Shown piece by piece: positions 1 through 7,189 of a stretch of DNA of 61,968 nt (position 1 is its first letter; every line of letters begins with the position of its first letter). Both the position numbers and the translations under genes were made by a program. The DNA lies in the NCBI GenBank assembly GCA_011250595.1, contig JAANMP010000025.1, forward strand, positions 1-61,968. The letters run 5' to 3'. This stretch comes from Bacillus sp. MM2020_1 (GTDB lineage: Bacteria > Bacillota > Bacilli > Bacillales > Cytobacillaceae). The notes beneath the pieces are model-generated. The model was not told where the DNA came from. It did not search any database and saw only the letters and a list, made by a program, of their open reading frames with translations.

Positions 1-48
1 AATTAGCGGTTTCAAAAAAATTATTTACTATAAAGGAGGCTATTTACC

Positions 49-474
49 ATGAAAAAAAATCTTGGGTTATTTTTATTAACGGGGCTTTTAGTATTAGGCT
101 TAGCTGCTTGCGGAGAATTAGATGAAGGAACCAAGACGTCCAATGATAGTGAAAAGACAACTGCTCAATCAGCAGAGACTTCCGGTACAACAGCATCAGA
201 TGTAGAAGCGTTCACTATCACAGCTACTAACTGGAAATTCACTCCCGATAAAGAGTTGATTATTAAAAAAGGATCGAAAGTCAAATTGACTCTGGTTAAC
301 AAAGAAGGAGCACATTCAATTAGTAACGAAAAATTAGGAATTGATCTTAAAGCCGACGCACCCGCTGAATTTACAGCAGATACAACAGGAGAATACGAAT
401 TAACTTGTTCAACAGTATGTGGTGCAGCGGAAGACCACGAAGGGATGAAAATTTCACTAAAAATAATCGACTAA
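49..474 (+). CDS. Cupredoxin-domain lipoprotein (CuA/COX2-like)
   Basis: A 141-residue secreted lipoprotein. Residues 1-21 form a signal peptide ending in the lipobox LAAC, so the mature protein should be anchored by Cys21 on the outer face of the membrane. A Thr/Ser-rich linker (about 25-52) precedes one cupredoxin domain (about 53-141). Candidate copper ligands are the His in GAHS and the C-terminal pattern CSTVCGAAEDHEGM. This resembles the CuA loop of cytochrome oxidase subunit II, but has five rather than three residues between the second Cys and the His. The start follows AAAGGAGG. The gene stands alone and ends in a strong terminator. A role in copper binding or electron transfer is inferred from the fold. 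Confidence 0.8.
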   Translation: MKKNLGLFLLTGLLVLGLAACGELDEGTKTSNDSEKTTAQSAETSGTTASDVEAFTITATNWKFTPDKELIIKKGSKVKLTLVNKEGAHSISNEKLGIDLKADAPAEFTADTTGEYELTCSTVCGAAEDHEGMKISLKIID

Positions 475-488
475 GGTCTTAACTAAAG

Positions 489-534
489 CCAGAAGTCTCC
501 TGCCTCGTTTCAGGAGGAGACTTCTGGTTTTCTT
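489..534 (+). terminator. Rho-independent terminator of the cupredoxin gene
   Basis: A 12-bp perfect stem (CCAGAAGTCTCC paired with GGAGACTTCTGG) is followed by a T-rich tract just downstream of the stop codon. Confidence 0.85.
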
Positions 535-627
535 ATTGATTTCATATACTCATCGATTGAAGTTTCCGGATGCTGCTCAAAAGGAATTTCAGAAATTCTA
601 TAATAATTGAAGATAGCTGATATTTGG

Positions 628-732
628 ATTCGCTCATTGAGTTGCAAAATTCGCTCATAGGACCAAAGAATCCGCTCAATAAACTGCCAGATTCGCTCAT
701 TGAACCGTAGAATCCGCTCATAGAGCCATGAA
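628..732. repeat. Five tandem 21-bp degenerate repeats
   Basis: Five consecutive units begin at 628, 649, 670, 691 and 712. Each opens with AT(T/C)CGCTCA followed by a variable tail. The period is exactly 21 bp, so the minus strand reads as heptads opening with MS or LS. That minus-strand frame (542-742) has no convincing ribosome binding site. The block lies between the cupredoxin terminator and the end of the next gene, so I treat it as an intergenic repeat, not a gene. Confidence 0.75.
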
Positions 733-786
733 ACTTACCCATTGAATCACATAATTAATCCATAGACTAGAAAAATTCGAAGAAAT

Positions 787-1659
787 TTACTTTGTTTGAG
801 ATATTTCGTTAACAATTTGGGTTAATGCCTCGTTGATTGGCGTAACTGGACGTCCGAGAACCTTTTCAAAATCATTACTTTCCACTGCAAGTGAGCCATT
901 TCGAATACTTTCTTGAATTCCAACAACAATTGGAATGACAAAATCCGGTAAGCCTAAACCTTTCATGATTTCGGCATACGTCTCGTCTGATACTTGCTGT
1001 ACAGGTATTTCTTTACTCAATACAGCGCCAAGAGCAGCTGCTAATTCTTCTTGAGTTAATAGAGGAGCAGAAAGTTCATATACCTTATTTTTGTGACCGT
1101 TTCCTATAAGAACAGCTGCTGCTGCCTCTGCATAATCTTGTTGTAGGGCCCAGCCTACTTTTCCACTTCCGGCTGAAGTTACCCATGGAGCACCTGCTAA
1201 CGCACCTTGAATGCTCCCAATTTCATTTTCCAAATACCAATTGTTACGCAAGAAGGTATATGGAATTCCAGTTTTAATGATTGCTGCTTCTGTCGCAACA
1301 TGAGGCGGCGCCATTAAATTTGTGCTTTCTGTTGCATTTGCCAAACTTGTATAAGCAATAAATTTCACTCCCGCCCGTTCAGCTGCTGCGACTGCATCTG
1401 TATGCTGACGAATTCTTGTTTCATTGTCACCATCCGCAGAAATAATTAATAGACGATCAATCCCGGCAAAAGCCGTAACTAATGTTTCTGGATGGTCAAA
1501 ATCCCCCTGGCGAACTTCTACCCCGCGAGAAACTAATCCCTCTGCTTTTTCGGGATTGCGGACACTGACAGCCAATTGATTCGCTGGTACACTTTGTAAT
1601 AACGTCTCGACCACTTTTGATCCCAATTTACCTGTTGCACCTGTAACTAATATTTTCAT
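787..1659 (-). CDS. NmrA-like SDR, NAD(P)H:quinone oxidoreductase 2 type
   Basis: A 290-residue atypical short-chain dehydrogenase. The N-terminus carries the nucleotide-binding motif TGATGKLG (about 7-14), followed by an Arg (SVRNPEK) typical of NADP preference. The layout matches the NmrA/QorB (YtfG) family, which reduces quinones or senses NADPH/NADP. The ATG follows AGAGGAGGAA. It is divergent from an Rrf2 regulator with shared operator-like palindromes between them, an arrangement known for ywnB/ywnA-like pairs. A role in quinone or electrophile detoxification under that regulator is inferred. Confidence 0.8.
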   Translation of the reverse strand: MKILVTGATGKLGSKVVETLLQSVPANQLAVSVRNPEKAEGLVSRGVEVRQGDFDHPETLVTAFAGIDRLLIISADGDNETRIRQHTDAVAAAERAGVKFIAYTSLANATESTNLMAPPHVATEAAIIKTGIPYTFLRNNWYLENEIGSIQGALAGAPWVTSAGSGKVGWALQQDYAEAAAAVLIGNGHKNKVYELSAPLLTQEELAAALGAVLSKEIPVQQVSDETYAEIMKGLGLPDFVIPIVVGIQESIRNGSLAVESNDFEKVLGRPVTPINEALTQIVNEISQTK

Positions 1660-1756
1660 ATTAAATTCCTCCTCTTTCTTGTTCTATACCATAGCGATGG
1701 TTCTTTTTGTAAGTTAGAGACAATCACAAGAACCGTCCCCATGCTTCTTTTTAGCT

Positions 1757-1783
1757 TGTAACCAATTCGATTACCTGTAATCA
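1757..1783. promoter_or_regulatory. Imperfect operator copy plus half-site (Rrf2-type)
   Basis: TGTAACCAATTCGATTACC (1757-1775) matches the better palindrome at 1860-1878 at about 15 of 19 positions. A further TGTAATCA half-site lies at 1776-1783. This copy sits on the side of the minus-strand oxidoreductase gene. Confidence 0.6.
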
Positions 1784-1846
1784 TTTTAATAACACGTTGA
1801 TCATTTGTCAACTAAAAAACGCTTTATATATTTTGTTCGTAAATTT

Positions 1847-1878
1847 GGTATAATACACTTGTAATCAAATTGATTACA
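1847..1878 (+). promoter_or_regulatory. Extended -10 promoter and perfect operator of the Rrf2 gene
   Basis: TGGTATAAT (TATAAT at 1849-1854) is an extended -10 element. Directly downstream lies TGTAATCA-AAT-TGATTACA (1860-1878), an inverted repeat with perfect 8-bp arms where RNA polymerase would initiate. The geometry fits autorepression by the Rrf2 protein encoded at 1932. Confidence 0.65.
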
Positions 1879-1931
1879 TTCAAATTATTTGGTGATATTA
1901 AAGTGTATGACAATAAGGAAGGTGAAGAAAG

Positions 1932-2372
1932 ATGTCGATTAGCAGCCGTTTTGCGGTTGGAGTTCATATATTAACACTCCTTGAGGTAAATAAAGGCGGA
2001 GTAAACTCATCCGAGTTTATTGCGGGAAGTGTAAATACAAATCCAGCTGTCATAAGAAAAATAATGGGCATGTTAAAAAAATCAGGGTTAATAAATGTAC
2101 GACCAGGTATTGCTGGTGCTGACCTAGCAAGGGATTTATCTATGATTACATTGTTGGATGTTTATAAAGCCGTTAATGTTGTTCAGGAGAAAGAATTGTT
2201 TAGCATCCATGAAAATCCCAATCCTGAGTGCCCCGTTGGCAGAAATATTCAAGATACGATTGCTCCGCTGTTTTCAAGTGCTGAGAAGGCAATGGAGGAA
2301 GCTCTTGGAAATGTAACCATTGCGGATGTAGTAAGTGATATTTCTAAAAAAGAAAAATTGAATTGTATATAG
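1932..2372 (+). CDS. Rrf2 family transcriptional regulator (YwnA-like)
   Basis: A 146-residue regulator with an N-terminal winged helix: the recognition region is around NTNPAVIRKIMGMLKKSGLI (about 34-54), then a wing with RPGIAGADLARD. It lacks the three-Cys Fe-S cluster pattern of IscR or NsrR. Its Cys residues (around ECPVG and the final CI) are separate, so a thiol sensor is possible but unproven. The start follows GGAAGGTGAAGAAAG. The divergent SDR oxidoreductase gene and the shared palindromes make it the probable local repressor. Confidence 0.85.
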   Translation: MSISSRFAVGVHILTLLEVNKGGVNSSEFIAGSVNTNPAVIRKIMGMLKKSGLINVRPGIAGADLARDLSMITLLDVYKAVNVVQEKELFSIHENPNPECPVGRNIQDTIAPLFSSAEKAMEEALGNVTIADVVSDISKKEKLNCI

Positions 2373-2373
2373 C

Positions 2374-2404
2374 AAACGACATCTTTTCTGAATGTCGTTT
2401 TTTC
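2374..2404 (+). terminator. Terminator of the Rrf2 gene
   Basis: AAACGACAT / ATGTCGTTT stem with a following T-tract, directly after the stop codon. Confidence 0.8.
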
Positions 2405-2523
2405 ATGTTTAAGATAGGACTTTTCTCGCCTAAATTTTAGTGTTTTTCACCATTATTTCACATCATGTATGATATAATTATGATATCACTTTTATATCAT
2501 TTTTATAAATTGGAGGGAATGTA

Positions 2524-3381
2524 ATGAGAGAAAAATCAATTTTTAAAATGAATGGATTTGCTGCACTTATCATTGCGCTTTTGTGTATTGGCTTTGGAAT
2601 CTTTTTAATCGCTACCGGAACTGTCCCTGAAAAAATAACTGGTGGATTCGTCATCATTATAGGATTGATCGTTGCAACAAGTTTGACGATTGTTCAGCCC
2701 AACGAAGCAAAAGTATTAACCTTCTTCGGTACTTATCTAGGTGTAATCCGGGACCAAGGATTATGGGCCACGATCCCCTTTACTTTCAAACGAAGTGTTT
2801 CCTTACGAGTGACAAACTTTAACAGTGAGCGGCTAAAAGTAAATGATCTAGAAGGAAACCCAATTGAAATTGCAGCTGTTGTTGTGTATAAAGTGAATGA
2901 TGCAGCAAAAGCATTGTATGACGTTGAAAACTATGATAAATTCATTCAGATTCAAAGTGAAACCGGCCTTCGTCATATTGCGAGCAGATATGCCTATGAT
3001 TCATTTGATCATCCTGATAACCCATTAACTCTTCGCCAAAATAGCGATGAAGTTGCTGACGTACTTATGTATGATTTGCAAAAAAGACTAGATGTTGCAG
3101 GTGTAGATGTCATTGAAGCCAGAATTATGCATCTTGCCTATTCTTCTGAAATAGCTTCTGCCATGCTGCAAAGACAACAAGCACAAGCCGTACTATCTGC
3201 TCGAAAAGTGATTGTCGACGGTGCAGTTGGGTTAGTAAAAGCTGCGATTGATCAACTTGCAGAGCAAGAAATTGTTGAACTCGACGAGGAGAAGAAAGCT
3301 CAGATGGTCAACAACTTAATGGTTGCGATTGTCTCTGAAAAAGGAACGCAGCCGATTATCAATACAGGAAGCATCTATTAA
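2524..3381 (+). CDS. SPFH/Band 7 domain membrane protein
   Basis: A 285-residue protein with two close N-terminal hydrophobic segments (about 11-32 and 36-58). The SPFH domain follows, with the typical entry VQPNEAKVLTFFGTYLG and RDQGLWATIPF. A helical C-terminal part is rich in Ala, Gln and Glu (QRQQAQAVLSARKVIVDGAV), as in flotillin/stomatin relatives that oligomerise on membranes. The ATG follows TGGAGGGAATGTA. Thirteen bases after the stop starts a 51-residue ribbon-helix-helix protein, so the two form a small operon. The function is not established. Confidence 0.85.
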   Translation: MREKSIFKMNGFAALIIALLCIGFGIFLIATGTVPEKITGGFVIIIGLIVATSLTIVQPNEAKVLTFFGTYLGVIRDQGLWATIPFTFKRSVSLRVTNFNSERLKVNDLEGNPIEIAAVVVYKVNDAAKALYDVENYDKFIQIQSETGLRHIASRYAYDSFDHPDNPLTLRQNSDEVADVLMYDLQKRLDVAGVDVIEARIMHLAYSSEIASAMLQRQQAQAVLSARKVIVDGAVGLVKAAIDQLAEQEIVELDEEKKAQMVNNLMVAIVSEKGTQPIINTGSIY

Positions 3382-3394
3382 GGTTGTGTAGTAA

Positions 3395-3550
3395 ATGAGT
3401 AAACGAAAATCATTTCCGCTTCGGATTGACCCGAAGTTATATGAAGTGCTGGAAAAATGGGCAGAAGATGAAATTAGAAGCGTCAACGCCCAAATCGAAG
3501 TCATCTTAAAAGAGGCCGCCAAAAAGGCCGGAAGATTAAAGAAAGAATAG
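3395..3550 (+). CDS. Arc-type ribbon-helix-helix small protein
   Basis: A 51-residue basic protein starting [23 protein letters not shown] and ending in a Lys-rich tail. The pattern [35 protein letters not shown] (paraphrased; about 8-42) has the beta-strand plus two-helix layout of the Arc/MetJ fold, including the NAQIE element. Start ATG at 3395 lies just after the SPFH stop. A convergent terminator-like palindrome follows at 3612. It was missed by a length cut-off, but its context and fold make it real. DNA binding is inferred from the fold. Confidence 0.75.
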   Translation: MSKRKSFPLRIDPKLYEVLEKWAEDEIRSVNAQIEVILKEAAKKAGRLKKE

Positions 3551-3611
3551 ACCAAAAAGGTGAATTTAAAATTATGTTAAATTTTGATCAGTCCCTCGGC
3601 TCATTAATAAA

Positions 3612-3643
3612 GTCGTACAGCAATTGCTGTACGGCTTTTTATT
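3612..3643 (+). terminator. Terminator of the SPFH/RHH operon
   Basis: Perfect palindrome CGTACAGCAATTGCTGTACG (3614-3633) followed by GGCTTTTTATT. Confidence 0.8.
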
Positions 3644-3803
3644 GTTCATATGAATTTCTAGCGCACTCTTTATGAACTAAAGGAGACAACCATAAAATTA
3701 TTTCAGAATAACTATTGCAATATAATTGTAATATTGATGTTATGTCACTGTCACACCTTTCTAGTATATTGAACCTATCAAATCACACTAGGAGGTAACA
3801 ATC

Positions 3804-4256
3804 ATGCTAAAGAAATTCATTGCAGCATTTGTCATCATCGTTTCTTGTGGCTCTTTGTTTGCTAACATGGGTGATAAAGCGGAAGCGGCTTATTATAATA
3901 CAAAGGCAGTTGCGGTTGCAAAGTCTAATTTAGGAGTACCTTATCGTTGGGGCGGAATGTCATCCAGTGGTTTTGATTGTTCAGGTCTAGTTAAGCATTC
4001 CTATGCAAAAGCTGGAAGAACGCTAAACCGTACAGCCGCTCAAATGTACTACGGAAACGGATATCGTATCTATAATTATATCCAACCGGGTGATTTAATG
4101 TTCTTTGCTCCAACCAAAGCAAGTCGGCCGACACATGTCGCGATGTATATTGGGAACGGTAAAATGATTATGGCTTCTTCATCAAAAGGAGTCATGATTA
4201 CAAGCACAAACAATCCATATTGGCATCCAAGATACGTTGGAACAAAACGCGTTTAA
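3804..4256 (+). CDS. Secreted NlpC/P60 peptidoglycan hydrolase
   Basis: A 150-residue protein with a signal peptide (about 1-29, cleavage near KAEAAYY) and one NlpC/P60 domain and no SH3b or LysM cell-wall domain. The catalytic Cys59 lies in GFDCSGLV and His111 in RPTHVAMYIG. The third polar residue of the triad, usually His or Asn in the strand after the His motif, appears as Met123 (KMIMASSSKG). By family it would cut D-Glu-to-mDAP bonds in cell-wall stem peptides. The unusual third position may mean altered activity. The ATG follows TAGGAGGTAACA. Monocistronic. Confidence 0.9.
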   Translation: MLKKFIAAFVIIVSCGSLFANMGDKAEAAYYNTKAVAVAKSNLGVPYRWGGMSSSGFDCSGLVKHSYAKAGRTLNRTAAQMYYGNGYRIYNYIQPGDLMFFAPTKASRPTHVAMYIGNGKMIMASSSKGVMITSTNNPYWHPRYVGTKRV

Positions 4257-4281
4257 AGACCATCCTAGATGGTCTTTTTTC
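4255..4281 (+). terminator. Terminator of the NlpC/P60 gene
   Basis: AAAGACCATC / GATGGTCTTT stem and T-tract. The 5' arm overlaps the stop codon. The AT-rich stretch from here to 4498 holds no gene I can support. Confidence 0.8.
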
Positions 4282-4498
4282 TTATCTATATATTCTAGTT
4301 ATCATATCTTCTTTTATGAAAATTCTAAAAGTACTCTGTTTCTAAATTCAATCAAAGTCCATACATACAGATGTTTATTATTTTTTGTGCTTTTTTTAAG
4401 AGTGATAAAACTCATTCCTCTATTTATGCACCAATTCGCGTTTCATAAAATAATTTCCTAATGGTTACATTATTATTATAAAACTAGGAGGGTTTAGC

Positions 4499-5503
4499 AT
4501 GAAGGCTTCGAGTCAAGCGCCTATTACATCATCAGAATTAGCTAATTTGTGGATGGCTTTTCAAGAAAAAACCATGATGCTTAGAGTATTGGAACATTTT
4601 ATAGAGCACTCCGATCAAGAAGGAAAACAACTGTTATCGTCACATTATAATGGTGCCACCAAAAACATTGAGATGATTTCAAGTATTTTTCAACAAGAAG
4701 GAGCAGTAATTCCGATTGGTTTTACAGAAAGCGATGTAAATAAAGGCGTTCCAAAGTTATTTGATTTCTTATATGATATTATGTATTTAAATTTGATGAC
4801 TAAAGTGGAAATGAGCCTTTATGCACTTTTCACAGGCATGTCTTACCGAAAGGATATTGAGGATCTTTTTATTGGCATGTCAACGGAATCCCAATTAATG
4901 AACAGCCAAGCAACTCAATTCCTTCTAGAAAAAGGGGTACTGGTACGTCCACCTTTTGTACAAATGCCAAAACAGGTAAATTTTGTTCAGGATAAAGATT
5001 ATATGGATGGGTTTAATTGGTTTAGTGAAACAAGATCCCTGAATACTATTGAAGTTTCTCTAATCCACCATTCTATTGAAACAAACCTGGTTGGGATGCA
5101 GTTAATGATTGGATTCGCTCAAGTTGCTGCTGATAAAGAAGTTCAAAAATATCTTACCAAAGGAATGGAATTGTCAAAAAAAATTGAAATAGATCTAGGG
5201 GAATTCTTACGCCAAAGTTATATAGAGCCCCCCGCTACTCATGCCGGTAAAGCAACAACCTCAAAAGTCGCGCCATTTTCTGACAAATTGATGATGTACA
5301 ATACCAATTTATTAGCTACATTCGGGCTCGGTAGTAATGCATTAGGAAGTGGATTCAGTTTACGGAGTGACTTGCCGGTAAAAATGGCTTTAAACGCAAA
5401 AAATATTTTCACTTTTGCTCAAGCAGGGGGAAAGATTATGATCAAAAATGGTTGGATGGAAGAACCACCACAGATTGAGGATCGAAATCAACTAACTAAA
5501 TAA
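4499..5503 (+). CDS. DUF3231 family protein (spore coat F-like)
   Basis: A 334-residue protein made of two related four-helix-bundle halves: about 10-165 (starting ITSSELANLWMAFQEKTMM) and about 180-330 (NTIEVSLIHHSIETNLVGMQLMIGF). Both carry ferritin-like helical patterns of the DUF3231/CotF group found in spore formers. No signal peptide or membrane segment is seen. The ATG follows TAGGAGGGTTTAGC. Monocistronic with its own terminator. A spore-associated role is inferred from the family; biochemical function is unknown. Confidence 0.85.
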   Translation: MKASSQAPITSSELANLWMAFQEKTMMLRVLEHFIEHSDQEGKQLLSSHYNGATKNIEMISSIFQQEGAVIPIGFTESDVNKGVPKLFDFLYDIMYLNLMTKVEMSLYALFTGMSYRKDIEDLFIGMSTESQLMNSQATQFLLEKGVLVRPPFVQMPKQVNFVQDKDYMDGFNWFSETRSLNTIEVSLIHHSIETNLVGMQLMIGFAQVAADKEVQKYLTKGMELSKKIEIDLGEFLRQSYIEPPATHAGKATTSKVAPFSDKLMMYNTNLLATFGLGSNALGSGFSLRSDLPVKMALNAKNIFTFAQAGGKIMIKNGWMEEPPQIEDRNQLTK

Positions 5504-5520
5504 TTGTTTTATTGCACAGT

Positions 5521-5549
5521 AAAACTAACCTTAAAAAGGCTAGTTTTTT
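5521..5549 (+). terminator. Terminator of the DUF3231 gene
   Basis: AAAACTAACCTT / AAGGCTAGTTTT near-perfect stem with six T's. The following 150 bp up to 5701 hold nothing else I can identify. Confidence 0.75.
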
Positions 5550-5701
5550 CTTCCTTGAGGGTCTTCTTTACTCATAAATTCTCCCTATATAATGGGTGTT
5601 TGTTTTTCTAATTTACTTTTTTTATTATACAGAATTTATGTAATAATATGGGATTATCTTATATTAAATGAAAAATGGAATAAGGATGTTTCCCCTCTGA
5701 A

Positions 5702-6013
5702 TCATAGCTCTTTATTGTTTTTTATCAAATCTATCAACTCTAATATTGCATCTTCTAATTCAACTGCTGCTGTACCGTCTTCTGGGATTTGTTCGATACT
5801 ATTTTCAAATTCATTCAGTCTTGCGCAAAGATTCTCCAGGAATTCATCGGACTGCTGTTTCTTTGATTGATATTTTTTTGCTTTATTCAATAGTTCCTTG
5901 AACATAACATCCTCTTCAATTTCTTCAATCAAACTCCAAACCTCTTGTAAAACTGACTCTAATTTTTGTACAGACTTGTGAAGCTTTTGTAACTTTCCAA
6001 TTGAATTTTCCAT
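5702..6013 (-). CDS. Small helical (coiled-coil) protein of unknown function
   Basis: A 103-residue acidic protein that I do not recognise. Nearly the whole chain is predicted helical with heptad-like hydrophobic spacing (KLQKLHKSVQKLESVLQEVW, then ELLNKAKKYQSKKQQ). It contains no signal peptide or membrane segment and has a single Cys. The ATG follows GAAAGGAAGA at good spacing, supporting translation. It sits downstream of a YoaK-type gene (gap of 57 bp) on the same strand. Confidence 0.6.
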   Translation of the reverse strand: MENSIGKLQKLHKSVQKLESVLQEVWSLIEEIEEDVMFKELLNKAKKYQSKKQQSDEFLENLCARLNEFENSIEQIPEDGTAAVELEDAILELIDLIKNNKEL

Positions 6014-6070
6014 CCCAAAATCTTCCTTTCATTTTTCAACTTTCCTACTTTGAAAAAAACCGCCCTTTAA

Positions 6071-6772
6071 TTATTTTAATTTCAACTTAATGGTTTCACT
6101 CAAGTAGCCTCTATCTCTATGATACAAAATGGTTGCAATTACTAATATTCCTGATGCTATAAATATAGAGGTGTTCCCTATATATGTGGTTGAAAATGTC
6201 CCTGTCAATGCTCCAAATAAAAAAGAGAGAATGATCATAAAAAATTCTATGAATTGTTTTTTTGCTTCACGATCACGTTCTTTTATTGCCAAGTAGGCGG
6301 CTTGTGTCGCCGTTCGAAGGTTACCTGTCGTCATTGTTGAGTTGTAGGCCCACTTATCCAATTTATTGAACGTCGAAATTTGTAAAGAAGATACAAATGC
6401 TATACACACTGTGACCACGATGTTTGGCACACTTTTTGGCAACAGGCCTACTGTAATTAATACCGAGCATTCCATGATAAGAATCGATCTTCGATAGCTA
6501 TGTAATAGTTCACGTAAATGAGGAATCTTTACTATTTCCGAAACCAAAACTCCCAAAATGAAGGCTATTATAGGCGGAATAAAAAGCAAAGAGCCTCTCC
6601 AATCCTTGTTTGCTGCTTTTACAGCCAGTAATACCATATTTCCCGTTTGCGCATTGGCAAACACTCCATCGCGGCTGATAAACGTATAAGCATCTAGAAA
6701 CCCGCCAACTATGGCTAACAAAATACCCAAATAAATGGAGTTGGACGATAACGAGGGGATTTTATCTTTCAT
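6071..6772 (-). CDS. YoaK family (DUF1275) membrane protein
   Basis: A 233-residue membrane protein with about six hydrophobic segments. The family signature near the N-terminus reads GFLDAYTFISRDGVFANAQTGNMV, and a second conserved stretch reads MTTGNLRTATQAA (about 140-155). The start at MKDKIPSL is chosen because AAGGAGATAACAAA precedes it; a longer frame upstream to 6838 has no such site. The family is widespread in bacteria, with unknown substrate. Two intergenic elements upstream (palindrome at 6889, hairpin at 6948) are listed separately. Confidence 0.8.
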   Translation of the reverse strand: MKDKIPSLSSNSIYLGILLAIVGGFLDAYTFISRDGVFANAQTGNMVLLAVKAANKDWRGSLLFIPPIIAFILGVLVSEIVKIPHLRELLHSYRRSILIMECSVLITVGLLPKSVPNIVVTVCIAFVSSLQISTFNKLDKWAYNSTMTTGNLRTATQAAYLAIKERDREAKKQFIEFFMIILSFLFGALTGTFSTTYIGNTSIFIASGILVIATILYHRDRGYLSETIKLKLK

Positions 6773-6888
6773 TTTGTTATCTCCTTGATTCTCTTTATTA
6801 ACATGAATAGTATTTCCAAGAAGGAACATGAAAACCAATCTAAATGTGTGTTAATTCACTAGAATCGTCAATCCTGTCCTTTCATATC

Positions 6889-6932
6889 ATTTGTCAACTT
6901 AGTTGACAAATTGGCAAAAAAATAGCTATACT
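6889..6932 (+). promoter_or_regulatory. Palindrome overlapping an apparent plus-strand promoter
   Basis: ATTTGTCAAC-TTA-GTTGACAAAT (6889-6911) is a perfect inverted repeat with 10-bp arms. Its right arm supplies TTGACA (6903-6908), which with an 18-bp spacer meets TATACT (6927-6932). No coding gene follows on the plus strand; a hairpin begins about 16 bp downstream. Confidence 0.55.
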
Positions 6933-6947
6933 GAATAGTAACAGTTA

Positions 6948-6989
6948 AACCACCTTAAAGATATAAAAAAAGGTGGTTTTCTTCTTTTT
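6948..6989. repeat. Repeated intergenic hairpin, copy 1
   Basis: AACCACCTT / AAGGTGGTT stem with an AAGATATAAA-type loop and a pyrimidine tract. About 40 bp around it are nearly identical to 13695-13734. It could terminate a short plus-strand RNA from the promoter at 6903. Confidence 0.65.
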
Positions 6990-7072
6990 AAATAGACTTG
7001 GTTATTTCTATGACGAGGATTATATTTTGGCAACTGCAGCTATTATATAATTCCACAGAAATTATTGTCTTC

Positions 7073-7121
7073 TTAAAAAAAATAACCTACCCTTCTATAT
7101 GATTCAAAGAAAGGTAGGTCT
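7073..7121 (-). terminator. Terminator of the N-succinylamino acid racemase operon
   Basis: On the minus strand ACCTACC / GGTAGGT form a stem followed by TATTTTTTTT. A second small palindrome (TTAAGGG/CCCTTAA) sits right at the stop codon (7170-7189). Confidence 0.75.
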
Positions 7122-7189
7122 TATTCGCTGATTGGATTTACTTAATACAATCTATATTTACATGTTAAATTAAGGGAGATCACCCTTAA

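Noticed and set aside
542..742. 66-residue minus-strand frame over the 21-bp repeats
   Set aside because: No ribosome binding site; composition is explained by the repeat units. Kept as a repeat only.
3316..3555. 79-residue minus-strand frame
   Set aside because: Antisense to the SPFH end and to the 51-residue ribbon-helix-helix gene, which has better coding evidence.
4237..4461. 74-residue plus-strand frame after the NlpC gene
   Set aside because: Overlaps the NlpC stop and its terminator; AT-rich composition gives random hydrophobic peptide.
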